A stretch of DNA of 64,000 nucleotides from the NCBI RefSeq assembly GCF_013523055.1, contig NZ_JAAMQM010000009.1, forward strand, positions 124,001-188,000, in the 5' to 3' direction. Position 1 is the first letter of the stretch; each line of letters begins with the position of its first letter. Below the pieces are notes generated by a model. That model saw only the letters and a list, made by a program, of their open reading frames with translations, had not been told where the DNA came from and did no database searches. Both the position numbers and the translations under genes were made by a program. Source of the DNA: Pseudomonas capeferrum (GTDB lineage: Bacteria; Pseudomonadota; Gammaproteobacteria; Pseudomonadales; Pseudomonadaceae). Shown here piece after piece: positions 10,396 to 19,711 of the stretch.

Positions 10396-10860
10396 ATGCT
10401 TATCGGTGCCCTGCTGATCCTGACCTGGCTGGTATTGCTCCTGCGCTATCCGGCCAAGGCGTTGTCCATTTCCCTGGCTGCCGCGCTCGGTCTGGGCCTG
10501 ATTGCCTTATGGGTGGTCTGGCAGGACCATCGCGAGGCGACCCAACTTGCCCGGCTGGACCTGCGCCTGGACTATGCACCCCAGCAATGTCCACCGGACC
10601 GCGCCCTGCGGGTACGGATGAAGAACAGCAACGACGTCCCGCTTCGGACCCTGCGCTGGCGCGTGGCGGCCTATGCCCCCGGGGACACGGTCAACCTTGC
10701 CGAGAACATGTACAGCACCCCGCGCTACCGAGGTCCTGGCGAGTTGCAACCGCAGGTCGAATGGAGCGATTGCCTGCCATTGCCGCCACTGCGCCCGGGT
10801 TATCGGCCGCAGACGCTGGAGTTTCGGGCGGAACATGTGCAGGGGAGTTTCACGGATTGA
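10396..10860 (+). CDS. Small membrane-anchored protein of unknown function
   Basis: 154 residues. Two hydrophobic segments (residues 1-17 and about 24-44) are followed by a soluble domain of about 105 residues with a Cys (PQQCPP) and a second Cys (SDCLP), probably a beta-sandwich outside the inner membrane. I recall a conserved protein of this kind next to algA in P. putida, sometimes labelled multidrug transporter, which its size does not support. The ATG at 10396 follows AAGAGG. Same strand as algA but 139 bp away. Function unknown. Confidence 0.8.
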   Translation: MLIGALLILTWLVLLLRYPAKALSISLAAALGLGLIALWVVWQDHREATQLARLDLRLDYAPQQCPPDRALRVRMKNSNDVPLRTLRWRVAAYAPGDTVNLAENMYSTPRYRGPGELQPQVEWSDCLPLPPLRPGYRPQTLEFRAEHVQGSFTD

Positions 10861-10877
10861 AGGTTGACCTGTTCGTC

Positions 10878-12053
10878 CTATACCCTTTTCAGCAGACCAG
10901 CAGTCGCTGCCAACAATATGATGCACAGTGTCATGCAAATGGCATTGGTCCCTGCCCAACCCAGGGTGCCGAGCAGCAGTGAAGGGGTAAAAGCGCCAAG
11001 GGTTGCGAAGACCGCGATGGCCAGGTCGTTCTTGCCCTGCATCCGGATGGCTCCAGGGGTATTTTGCATGGCTTGAGCCAGGAGCGCCCCGCCTCCGACA
11101 TAGGTCAGATTCCAGCCTAGCCCGAGGACGACCAGCGAAAAGGTCATTACCGCATGACTGTTCGCTTCCATGTTGGTAGCGGCGCAGCCAATCAACATGA
11201 TCAGGCCTGCGCAAATGGTGGTTTTTATCCCAAGTTTCTGGATGATCGCGCCAGTAAAAAAGGAAGGTGCGAACATGGCGATCACATGCCACTGAATCGC
11301 GAGACGGATATCCGAGAAATCTTCATGCATATGTTTCATGTGCATCGAAGCCTGGATCATCAGCAGGTTCATCACCCCATACCCCAGCGCCGCGACTGAC
11401 ATGGCAATCATGATCGACGAGGTCATGGAAGGCTGGTGCCCTTGCGCGGATGCTTCTCGCTCTCCATGCGCCGTAGACAAGACGAGATCGTCGGGCAGGC
11501 AAACGGCTATGAGTAACGACAGGGCCGCCAGGCCGATGAACGAGGCATAACAGAGCGAAAACAGGGCATAACCGCCCACGTCTCGCAGCAACTCGGTAAG
11601 GGCAGGCCCGACCACGGCGGCAATGACGCCGCCGGCCACCACCCGTGATATGGCCTTGGGCTTCAGCGTCCGGTCCAGGTTGTCGGTCGCGGCGAATCGG
11701 TTGAAGTTCGCGAACGCGATATACACTCCAAGCGCTGCATGGCTGACCACGAGCATCGAGAAATGCCCGTGTTCGACTGCCCAGAAGCCGCTCAGACCCG
11801 ATATCACCAGCGGGAGGTTGCCCAGCATGAACGCTTTTTTCCGGCCGATTCTGCTCATCAACCTGGAGGCCGGATACGTCGCCAGCATCAGGAAAAGAAA
11901 CTGGAAGCCATAGGGCACCGTCGATAACCGTGCCGCGGGGGCCAGTGCCGAGCCGACGACAGCTGCCATGGTCACCGACATCACAGCGGTAGTCAGGTTG
12001 ATAGACTGCGCGGTGAAGTACAGGTACGTACGTCGTGGAAGTGTGCTCGTCAT
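10878..12053 (-). CDS. MFS transporter
   Basis: 391 residues with about 12 hydrophobic segments and the MFS loop signature SRLMSRIGRKKAF after TM2. The substrate cannot be read from sequence. It is divergent from the MocR-type regulator at 12209, with 155 bp between the starts and a perfect palindrome in the gap. The regulator therefore probably controls this transporter. Its 3' end faces the small membrane protein gene, 17 bp away, with no obvious terminator. Confidence 0.85.
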   Translation of the reverse strand: MTSTLPRRTYLYFTAQSINLTTAVMSVTMAAVVGSALAPAARLSTVPYGFQFLFLMLATYPASRLMSRIGRKKAFMLGNLPLVISGLSGFWAVEHGHFSMLVVSHAALGVYIAFANFNRFAATDNLDRTLKPKAISRVVAGGVIAAVVGPALTELLRDVGGYALFSLCYASFIGLAALSLLIAVCLPDDLVLSTAHGEREASAQGHQPSMTSSIMIAMSVAALGYGVMNLLMIQASMHMKHMHEDFSDIRLAIQWHVIAMFAPSFFTGAIIQKLGIKTTICAGLIMLIGCAATNMEANSHAVMTFSLVVLGLGWNLTYVGGGALLAQAMQNTPGAIRMQGKNDLAIAVFATLGAFTPSLLLGTLGWAGTNAICMTLCIILLAATAGLLKRV

Positions 12054-12162
12054 AGGGAGTGCTCAGGGTAGAGAGACAAATCGATTTCCGCGTCGGGAAA
12101 CGCTGGGAGACGCATACTCGCATTTGCCCGACCGCCGCAGGCACACAGTCGACAGTCCTTCT

Positions 12163-12177
12163 GGCTAACTGTTAGCC
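12163..12177. promoter_or_regulatory. Perfect 15-bp palindrome, candidate MocR operator
   Basis: GGCTAACTGTTAGCC is a perfect inverted repeat with a single central base, between the divergent MFS and MocR-type genes and 31 bp before the regulator's start. Its position suggests an operator for both promoters; binding is inferred. Confidence 0.5.
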
Positions 12178-12208
12178 TGTTTTTTCTATCAGTTCGCTGG
12201 ATTCCCTT

Positions 12209-13549
12209 ATGAGTTCCGATGCCTTTCACGAAGTGCTGAAACAGCGCCTTGAGGCAGGAGAGTGGTCGGCCGGGCAGCGAATGCCGTCGATCAGAAAGCT
12301 GGCCTCGATCGCAGGCGTCAGCTACCACACCGTGGTATCGGCCTACGCTCGCTGCGTGAGTGAAGGCATGCTGTCAGCCTCCGCCGGACGTGGTTTTTTC
12401 GTGATCGGCGGGGTAACGCAGGCAAGCCCGCGCGAACCCGAGGGCATGAGTGCGGATCCGCTGTTCAAGCTTCTGCAAGGCGGGCCGCATTACACCAAGC
12501 TGGGATGCGGCTGGCTGCCGCCAGCGTGGCGCGACACCGAATTGCTGGCCAAGGCCATTCGGCGCACAGCGCGGCTGGAGCAGAGTTCGTTGGCCGAGTA
12601 CGGTGACATTTCGGGCTATCTACCCATGCGCAAACAGTTGTGCATGCACCTCAAGCGCTTGACCCGTATCGACATTCGGCCGAGCCAGGTGCTTACCACC
12701 TTGGGAGCGACACAGGCCTTGGACCTGGTCGCTCGGTTATTGATCAAGCCTGGGGATCATGTATTCGTAGACGAACCAGGCAATGGGAACTTGATCAGGC
12801 TGATCGAGTTGGCTGGCGGTCAGGTCGTCGGCGTGCGGCGGACCCAGGACGGGCCGGATACTGCCGAGATGGAAAGTTACCTGGCCAAGCACTCCGTCAA
12901 AGCCTTTTTCTGCAACAGCACCTTCCATAATCCGACCGGCAGCAATATCAGCCCGCACACTGCCTTCAAGGTCTTGCGCCTGGCAGTGGAGCACGGGTTT
13001 CATGTGGTCGAAGATGACGTCTATGGCGACTTCAGCCCCACTGTCCGCCAGACGTTCGCCGAATTGGATAATTTGCAGCGAGTGATCTACATCGGCAGTT
13101 TTTCCAAATGTCTCTCCGCGTCGCTGCGCGTGGGCTACATCGCCTGTTCGCCAGAACTCATGGAACCGCTGACACGCCTGAAGCTGCTGACCTGCGTCGC
13201 GGTTCCGGCGTTTTGCGAGCGGTTCGTCAATACGATTCTGGCCGATGGCACCTATGCCCGGCACATGAAGAATCTTCAGCAGCGGCTGATCAGGCAGCAG
13301 GTCCAGACCCAACGGTCCTTGCAGGGCAGAGGCTGGAAATTCGATATCGTCCCGCAGGGCGGCATGTTCATCTGGGCCTACCATCCCGACCTCCCCGATC
13401 TGGGGCACTTCGTGAACAAGCTCGAGCGGCACAAGATTCTGTTGATGCCGGGTTCGGCGTTTTCGGTGACGCGCGATTATCAGCGGTTCGCGCGTATCAA
13501 CTGCACGCACTTTTCCGACGCACTCGAGGAGCACTTTTCGGTTCGATAG
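12209..13549 (+). CDS. MocR-type PLP-dependent transcriptional regulator
   Basis: 446 residues. An N-terminal GntR-type winged helix (residues about 5-75, RMPSIRKLASIAGVSYHTVVSAYARC) is fused to a class I aminotransferase-fold domain (about 100-446). The PLP-binding lysine is visible in SFSKCLSASLR (Lys300), and the pocket residues EDDVYGDF and NPTGSNIS are present. These proteins sense a PLP-linked or amino compound and regulate nearby genes. The divergent MFS gene is the likely target. No strong ribosome-binding site precedes the ATG. Confidence 0.9.
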   Translation: MSSDAFHEVLKQRLEAGEWSAGQRMPSIRKLASIAGVSYHTVVSAYARCVSEGMLSASAGRGFFVIGGVTQASPREPEGMSADPLFKLLQGGPHYTKLGCGWLPPAWRDTELLAKAIRRTARLEQSSLAEYGDISGYLPMRKQLCMHLKRLTRIDIRPSQVLTTLGATQALDLVARLLIKPGDHVFVDEPGNGNLIRLIELAGGQVVGVRRTQDGPDTAEMESYLAKHSVKAFFCNSTFHNPTGSNISPHTAFKVLRLAVEHGFHVVEDDVYGDFSPTVRQTFAELDNLQRVIYIGSFSKCLSASLRVGYIACSPELMEPLTRLKLLTCVAVPAFCERFVNTILADGTYARHMKNLQQRLIRQQVQTQRSLQGRGWKFDIVPQGGMFIWAYHPDLPDLGHFVNKLERHKILLMPGSAFSVTRDYQRFARINCTHFSDALEEHFSVR

Positions 13550-13679
13550 CGGCGGATCCCCGTCACGGTCTGGATGTGCGAAGCGGTTCAGGCCTTACCG
13601 CCCCTGGTAACCCTCGGTTTGTCGAAGCGGTACTGTGAAAACGCTATGATCATCCACCCCCACTTGCGAAGGTCCCGTC

Positions 13680-14504
13680 ATGCCTACCGTCCTGATCACT
13701 GGCTGTTCCAGCGGCATTGGCCGCGCGCTGGCCGATGCGTTTCGCGATGCCGGCCACGAAGTGTGGGCGACCGCGCGCAAGGAAGAGGACGTCGAGCGAT
13801 TGGGCGCATCCGGATTCGCCGCACGGCAGCTGGACGTCAATGACGAACAAGGCTTGCAGCGCCTGGCCGCGGAGCTAGAAGACCGCCATGGCGCCCTGGA
13901 CATCCTGATCAACAACGCGGGCTACGGCGCCATGGGGCCGCTGCTGGATGGCGGCGTCGAGGCCATGCGCCGGCAATTCGAGACCAATGTCTTCGCGCTG
14001 GTCGGCGTCACTCGTGCGTTTTTCCCATTGCTGCGTCGTTCGCGTGGGCTTGTGGTCAATATCGGCAGTGTCTCCGGGGTGCTGGTCACGCCTTTCGCGG
14101 GCGCCTATTGCGCTTCCAAGGCCGCGGTGCACGCGTTGAGCGATGCCCTGCGCCTGGAATTGGCACCGTTCGAGGTCAGGGTCATGGAAGTGCAGCCGGG
14201 CGCGATCGACTCGCAGTTCGCCAACAATGCCCAGCATCAGGCCGAACAATTGGTGAACGCCAGTTCGCCGTGGTGGCCGCTACGCCATCAGATCCAGGCT
14301 CGGGCTCGCGCATCGCAGGATCGTCCGACACCTGCAGCGGTGTTCGCCCAGGGCGTCCTGGCGGCGGCCGGCAAGCAGCCGATCCCGGCACTCGTACGGC
14401 TGGGCAATGGCAGTACCGCGCTGCCGCTGCTGGCGCGGGTTCTGCCGCAACGCTTGCTGGACAAGATCCTGCGCAAGCGTTTCGGCCTCATGCGACCACT
14501 CTAG
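13680..14504 (+). CDS. Short-chain dehydrogenase/reductase
   Basis: 274 residues, classical SDR. The N-terminal dinucleotide motif is TGCSSGIG (residues 7-14), then NNAG, and the active-site YCASK has Tyr143 and Lys147. The substrate is unknown; the C-terminal region (about 190-274) is Arg-rich and does not identify a family. It converges with the next SDR gene, overlapping it by 4 bp at the 3' ends. Confidence 0.88.
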   Translation: MPTVLITGCSSGIGRALADAFRDAGHEVWATARKEEDVERLGASGFAARQLDVNDEQGLQRLAAELEDRHGALDILINNAGYGAMGPLLDGGVEAMRRQFETNVFALVGVTRAFFPLLRRSRGLVVNIGSVSGVLVTPFAGAYCASKAAVHALSDALRLELAPFEVRVMEVQPGAIDSQFANNAQHQAEQLVNASSPWWPLRHQIQARARASQDRPTPAAVFAQGVLAAAGKQPIPALVRLGNGSTALPLLARVLPQRLLDKILRKRFGLMRPL

Positions 14505-15295
14505 GCGATCGACCGCAGCACGCCACCGTCGACGCGCAATGCCGCGCCGGTGGTGGCACTGGCCTGCACGGACGCCAGGTACACCACCATGTTCGCCACT
14601 TCCTCCACCGTCGCCAGGCGCTTGAGCAGCGAGGTCGGACGGTGCTCGGCAAGGAAGCTGGCCTCCAGCTCATCGGTGGAGGCACTCTGTTCTCGAGCCA
14701 GCTTGGCAAAGAAATCACCCACGCCTTCGGAGCGGGTAGGTCCCGGCAACACCGCGTTCACCGTCACCCCGGTGCCCGCCAAGGTCTCGGCCAAACCACG
14801 CGACACCGCCAAGAGCGCGGTCTTGGTCATGCCGTAATGAACCATCTCGGTCGGGATCTGCAGCGCCGACTCGCTGGACAGGAAGATCACCCGCCCCCAT
14901 TTGCGCTCGGCCATGCCCTGGGCGTAGTGGCGCGACAGACGCACCGCACTGAGCACGTTGACGTCGAAGAAACGTTGCCAGTCCTCGTCGTCGATGTCGA
15001 AGAATGGCTTGGGCTCGAAGATGCCGAGGCTGTTGACCAGGATGTCGGTGTGCGGCACCTGGTCGAACAGCTTTTGCGCGCCATCCTTGCCGCTCAGGTC
15101 GGCGGCGATGCCGATGATGCGAGCCTGGGGCAAGCGCTCGCGGATGAACTTGAGGGCCTCGTCGACACGTGCCTGGGTGCGCCCGTTGACGACCACTTCG
15201 GCGCCGGCCTCGGCCAGGCCCGTGGCGATGGCCAGGCCGATGCCCGCGGTGGAGCCGCTGACGATGGCGCGTTTGCCGTTCAGGGAAATGTGCAT
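14501..15295 (-). CDS. Short-chain dehydrogenase/reductase
   Basis: 264 residues, classical SDR with SGSTAGIG near the N-terminus, the YGMTK active site and a C-terminal GGAALRVDGGV segment typical of the fabG-like group. Not closely similar to the converging SDR at 13680, so this does not look like a tandem duplication. Substrate unknown. An AGGAGG ribosome-binding site lies just upstream of the ATG. Confidence 0.88.
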   Translation of the reverse strand: MHISLNGKRAIVSGSTAGIGLAIATGLAEAGAEVVVNGRTQARVDEALKFIRERLPQARIIGIAADLSGKDGAQKLFDQVPHTDILVNSLGIFEPKPFFDIDDEDWQRFFDVNVLSAVRLSRHYAQGMAERKWGRVIFLSSESALQIPTEMVHYGMTKTALLAVSRGLAETLAGTGVTVNAVLPGPTRSEGVGDFFAKLAREQSASTDELEASFLAEHRPTSLLKRLATVEEVANMVVYLASVQASATTGAALRVDGGVLRSIA

Positions 15296-15624
15296 GTTTG
15301 CCTCCTGGGGTTATCTGTGAATGCCTGGAGCAGTCACAATGGATTCAGATCCAGGAACCATCTGTTTTCCTGGCTGAGGTTTGCTGTGTTGCGGCTGGCC
15401 TTTCACGAGAAACCTGGTCTCGGTCAGCCAAGGAAAGGCCTTCGATGTTCATGGCTTGAAGCTTATCGTTCAGGCGATGGGCTTTGCTGTGTTGCTGCTG
15501 GCCTCATCGCGGGACAAGCCCGCTCGCCACCTGGATGCGCCGCGCGTCAGTGGCGTCCCGCGATGAGGCCAGCGGCAACGCAGCAAATCTCACCTTCTTG
15601 ACTCGCCTCAAGCCCCACCCTGCT
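15296..15624. repeat. Gap with inverted REP-like element
   Basis: No gene seen. The arm at 15486-15514 (GCTGTGTTGCTGCTGGCCTC then ATCGCGGGA) is answered by its near reverse complement at 15555-15583. A partial third copy of the TTTGCTGTGTTG motif begins near 15379. The core resembles Pseudomonas REP sequences but carries an extra outer arm. Confidence 0.7.
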
Positions 15625-17076
15625 TCAGGCTTTGTTCGGCAACTGCTCGTCGAACGCCTGCCAGCCGCCGCCCAACGCCTTGTAGAGACCGACCAGTGCT
15701 TGGGATACCGCCGCCGAACTGTCGATCCACTGTTCTTCGCTGGCCAGCAAGGCCCCCTGCACCGTCAGCACATTGAGGAAATCGACCGCGCCTTCGACGT
15801 ACTGCTGCTGAGCGGTCTGCAAGGCAATGCGGTTCTGTCGCACGGCCTCGGCGAGCCGGTCGCGACGCAATTGACTTGCGTTGTACAGGCGTAGCACATT
15901 GTCGATCTCGTGCCAGGCACCGAGCACCACCTTGCGATAGTTGAGCGCCGCTTCCTGCTGCTGCGCTTCCCGCAATTGCAACATGCCCTTGAGCCGGCCC
16001 CCTTCGAAGATCGGCAACGACAATTGCGGACCGAAGGCGAAGCGGCGCGAGTCCCAGCCACCGAAGTCGGACAGTTGCATGGCCTGGAAGCCCATGCTGC
16101 CCGATAGCCGAATGCTGGGGTAAAAATCCGCCTTGGCCACGCCGATGCTGGCGGTTGCCGCATGCAACCGCGCCTCGGCCTGGCGGATATCCGGCCGGCG
16201 CTCCGCCAGCTCGGACGGCAGGCCGATGGCGAATGTCTGTTGTGGCGCGGGCAGTTCTGCGCCTTCCAGCAACTGCGTCTGCAGGCTGCGCGGCGGCTCG
16301 GCCGCAAGCAGGCTCAGGGCATTGATCAGGTCATCGCGCTTGGCCTCGAGGCTCGGCAGGCGGGCTTCGATCGAAGCGACCTGGGCACTGGCCTGGGCCA
16401 CGTCGAGTCTGGTTGCGACACCTTCGGCCTGACGGTTTTCGGACAGCTTCAGGCTGTGCCGCGCCACCTCGAGGTTGTCTTGGGTGATATCGAGGGTGTG
16501 CTGCACCGCGCGCAACTGGATGTAGTTGCCGGCGGTTTCCGACAGCAGTGCCAGCAGCACGCCGCGACGGTCGTTTTCGGCCACTTCCACGCTGGCATCG
16601 GCAGCTTCCACCTGGCGGCGCACCCGTCCCCAGAGGTCAAGCTCCCAGCCGGCGACCAGGTCGCCCTGCCAGAGGTTGAATGCCGATTTGCCCTCGTTAC
16701 CAGACGGATCGCTCAGGCCTTCGGCGCTGTTGCGGGCGCGGCTGTAGCCGGCATTCGCATCCACCGACGGCGTTTCGTCGGCAGCTACCGTCCCGCGCAG
16801 GGCACGGCTTTGCAGCAGGCGCGCGCTGGCCATCTGCAGGTCGAGGTTGCGCTCGGCGACACGCTGGATCAACGCGCTCAGCCGAGCATCGTGGAAGGAG
16901 TCCCACCAACGCAGCTCCAGCGGTTCGGCCCGCGGCTGACTGGCGGCGGCCTCGCTCTGCAACGGCGCCCATTGCTGCGGCGCCTGGCTGTCGGGGCGCT
17001 GGAAGTCTGGCCCGAGGGTGCAGCCGGTCATCAGTACGGCCAGTAGCAACGGGCTCAAGCGTAATGCAGCTTTCAT
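15625..17076 (-). CDS. Outer-membrane efflux lipoprotein (NodT/OprM type)
   Basis: 483 residues. The lipoprotein signal MKAALRLSPLLLAVLMTGC has its lipobox Cys at residue 19. Two repeated outer-membrane efflux protein domains form the TolC-like tunnel. It is the last gene of a three-gene set with an HlyD-type adaptor and a 14-TM MFS pump, overlapping the adaptor stop by 4 bp. The set forms a complete EmrAB-TolC-like exporter across both membranes. Confidence 0.92.
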   Translation of the reverse strand: MKAALRLSPLLLAVLMTGCTLGPDFQRPDSQAPQQWAPLQSEAAASQPRAEPLELRWWDSFHDARLSALIQRVAERNLDLQMASARLLQSRALRGTVAADETPSVDANAGYSRARNSAEGLSDPSGNEGKSAFNLWQGDLVAGWELDLWGRVRRQVEAADASVEVAENDRRGVLLALLSETAGNYIQLRAVQHTLDITQDNLEVARHSLKLSENRQAEGVATRLDVAQASAQVASIEARLPSLEAKRDDLINALSLLAAEPPRSLQTQLLEGAELPAPQQTFAIGLPSELAERRPDIRQAEARLHAATASIGVAKADFYPSIRLSGSMGFQAMQLSDFGGWDSRRFAFGPQLSLPIFEGGRLKGMLQLREAQQQEAALNYRKVVLGAWHEIDNVLRLYNASQLRRDRLAEAVRQNRIALQTAQQQYVEGAVDFLNVLTVQGALLASEEQWIDSSAAVSQALVGLYKALGGGWQAFDEQLPNKA

Positions 17077-18134
17077 CGGGCACTCACCTCCTTGCCGGCA
17101 AGCTTGTCGCCGTGAGTGTCGATGGTCGCTTCTACCGACATGCCCACGCGCAGTCGCGCGAGCAATGCCTGGCCATCATCGAAGACGATCTTCACGGGAA
17201 TGCGCTGCACCACCTTGGTGAAGTTGCCCGTGGCATTGTCCGGCTTGACCGCGGCGAAGGTCACGCCGGTGGCCGGCGCGATGCTCTCGACGTGGCCATG
17301 CAGAGTCTCACCGGCGAAGGTATCGACGCTGATGCTGACCGGCTGGCCTGGCTGCACATGGGTCAGTTGGGTTTCCTGGAAGTTGCCGACCACATAGGCG
17401 TGCTGCAGCGGCACCACCGACAGCAGGCGTGCGCCCGGATTGACGAAGGCACCCACGCGCAGCGCGCGCTCGCCGACCATGCCGTCGACCGGCGCGGTGA
17501 TGCGAGTGTAGGACAGGTCCAACTGGGCCTTTTCCAGGCCCGCTTCGACACGTTTGAGCTGGCCGTCGGCACTGGCGACCTGGGCGTTGAGGATGTCTAC
17601 CTGCTTGCGCGTCGCCACCAGCGACGCCTGGGCATTGGCCAGTCGCGCATTGGCCTGGTCGACTCGGCTGCGCGCCTGCTGGGCGTTCTGCACGGTGCCG
17701 GCGCCCTGATCGGCCAGGCGGCTGTAGCGGTTGACCTCGTGGACGGCGAAGGACGCTTCGGCCTTGGCCGCCTTTACCGCCGCCTCGGCCTGGGCGATCA
17801 GCGAGCCCTGGCGATCCAGAGTGGCGCGGGCATCGGCGCTTTGCGCCTTGGCCACCAGCAACTGGGCCTGGGCCGCATCCAAGGCGGCCTGGTAATCGCG
17901 GTCATCGATGGTCGCCAACAGCTGGCCGGCCTGGACTTGCTGGTTGTCCTCCACCAGCACGTCCTTGATGAAACCAGCGACCTTGGGCGCGACCACGGTG
18001 TAGTCAGCGATCACATAGGCATCGTTGGTGCTCTGTCGGTGATCGCTGCCGAACAGCCAGGGGCCGACGATGCCGGCCAGCACGGCCACGGCGAGCACCG
18101 AGCCGATCACGATTGTCTTGCGGTTGTTGGTCAT
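17073..18134 (-). CDS. HlyD/EmrA-family membrane fusion protein
   Basis: 353 residues. One N-terminal transmembrane helix (TIVIGSVLAVAVLAGIVG), a biotinyl-lipoyl-like domain split by a long coiled-coil hairpin rich in Ala, Gln and Asp (about 95-205), then a beta-barrel. It bridges the inner-membrane pump and the outer-membrane channel. It lies between the MFS gene (29 bp upstream) and the outer-membrane gene (4-bp overlap). Confidence 0.92.
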   Translation of the reverse strand: MTNNRKTIVIGSVLAVAVLAGIVGPWLFGSDHRQSTNDAYVIADYTVVAPKVAGFIKDVLVEDNQQVQAGQLLATIDDRDYQAALDAAQAQLLVAKAQSADARATLDRQGSLIAQAEAAVKAAKAEASFAVHEVNRYSRLADQGAGTVQNAQQARSRVDQANARLANAQASLVATRKQVDILNAQVASADGQLKRVEAGLEKAQLDLSYTRITAPVDGMVGERALRVGAFVNPGARLLSVVPLQHAYVVGNFQETQLTHVQPGQPVSISVDTFAGETLHGHVESIAPATGVTFAAVKPDNATGNFTKVVQRIPVKIVFDDGQALLARLRVGMSVEATIDTHGDKLAGKEVSAR

Positions 18135-18163
18135 TTTTCAGCAGTCTCGAATTCAGCCAGGAC

Positions 18164-19711
18164 TCAGGCCACCGCGCGCGGTGGGTAGACCCGGGTAGGC
18201 ACGAAAGGAATGAGGCAGATCAGCGCCACGGCGACGCAGGCCATGACCAGGTACAGGTCGGCCGACGTCAGCACCAGCGCCTGGTCGTGGATACGCTTGG
18301 CCAGGCCCGCAGCGTTGTCGTCGATCAGCGGGGCATTGCCCAGGTTGTCCACCAGATGGTTGGAATGGAAGTGCCGGCGCAGCGTGCCAAGGGCGTCCAG
18401 CAGGCCACCGGCAATCACCGCGGACAGGCCCTTGACGGTATTGAACCAGGACGAGGCGAAGGGGCCTTCCTGCGGCGTCATGCCGTTGGTGGAGAGCATC
18501 AGCAGCGGCAGTACCGCCATCGGCTGGCCAAATACTTGCAGCAGGTAGAATGGGTAGAAGTCGCCACGGATCCATTCGGAGGTCAGCAGGCTGCTGCCGA
18601 CACACGACGTCGCAAGCATGGCCAGCCCCAAGGCCAGCACCCAGCGGCAGTCCACCGCCCGGATATTGCACAGCGCCGCCGTCAGCGGCAGGGCGATCAG
18701 CTGCGGCATGGCCACCAGCATCATCAGCGGGCTGGTCTGCGCCGGTCGATAGCCCTGGATCTGCGCCAGGTACGCGGAGGGAATACTGCTTACCCCAGAC
18801 AGCACGATCAGCACGCCAGCCAGGGTCACCAAGGCAAAGCTCAGGTTGCGCCGCGACAGCATGCGCAACTGGAAGAACGGCAGCGGCTCGGACCATTCGT
18901 TGTACATGAACAGCACCAGCAACAGCAGTCCACCGCCCAGCAGCCAGCAGATCAGTGGCGAGTCGAACCAGCCCCAGCGATCACCCAGCGAAAGACCCAG
19001 GACAATGCAGCTGATGGCCGGCAGGCCCAGCAACACGCCACGCCAGTCGAACTGTTTGAAGCGCTCCAGGCGCAGCGGGTCCTGCGGCAGCCCCCAGCCA
19101 ACGCAGAACAGGGCCAGAGCCGAGGGCAGAATGATCTGCCAGAACGCCCATTGCCAGCCGACGTATTCGGTCCACAGTCCAGCCAATGGCGTGCCGAGGT
19201 TGGGGCCGAAGGTAGCGGTCAGGGTATAGCAGGCCAGGCCGTAGACCTTGATGCCCGGCGGCAGGAAACGCAGCGCCACGCTCATCAGCATCGGCGGCAA
19301 GGCGCCCGAGGCGAAGCCTTGGAGGATGCGCAGCAGCATCAGGCTGTGCAGGTTGGGGGCGAAAGGTTGCAGCAGGCCAAGCACGGCGAACAGGCCGACC
19401 GCGCTCATGGTGAAGCGGCGCAGGGAGAACGTGGTGGCCAGCCAGGGCGCGAACGCCATGGCCGAAACCGAAGCGGCGCTGTACACCGCCAGCAGCCAGG
19501 CGCCCTCGTCGGCGCCGATGCCCATGCCGCCACGGATATCGGCCAGGGAGATCTTGGTCACCGACTCGTTGAGGCCGGCGCACAGCACCGCCAGCAATAC
19601 ACCGAACAGCCCGACCACTATTCGCAGGCCGAACGCCGCCTGCGCAGGCGCGGCCGGCGCGGGCGCGGCGGCAATCACGACAGCAGGGACGGGCAGGGAA
19701 CTCATGAACAA
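18164..19711 (-). CDS. DHA2-family MFS exporter, EmrB-like
   Basis: 515 residues with about 14 hydrophobic segments, the count of the DHA2 drug:H+ antiporters. The periplasmic loop near SIPSAYLAQIQGYRP and the DIRGGMGIGADEGAW segment resemble EmrB-like pumps. First gene of the exporter operon. No regulator is adjacent; the gap upstream is filled by repeats. Confidence 0.9.
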   Translation of the reverse strand: MFMSSLPVPAVVIAAAPAPAAPAQAAFGLRIVVGLFGVLLAVLCAGLNESVTKISLADIRGGMGIGADEGAWLLAVYSAASVSAMAFAPWLATTFSLRRFTMSAVGLFAVLGLLQPFAPNLHSLMLLRILQGFASGALPPMLMSVALRFLPPGIKVYGLACYTLTATFGPNLGTPLAGLWTEYVGWQWAFWQIILPSALALFCVGWGLPQDPLRLERFKQFDWRGVLLGLPAISCIVLGLSLGDRWGWFDSPLICWLLGGGLLLLVLFMYNEWSEPLPFFQLRMLSRRNLSFALVTLAGVLIVLSGVSSIPSAYLAQIQGYRPAQTSPLMMLVAMPQLIALPLTAALCNIRAVDCRWVLALGLAMLATSCVGSSLLTSEWIRGDFYPFYLLQVFGQPMAVLPLLMLSTNGMTPQEGPFASSWFNTVKGLSAVIAGGLLDALGTLRRHFHSNHLVDNLGNAPLIDDNAAGLAKRIHDQALVLTSADLYLVMACVAVALICLIPFVPTRVYPPRAVA

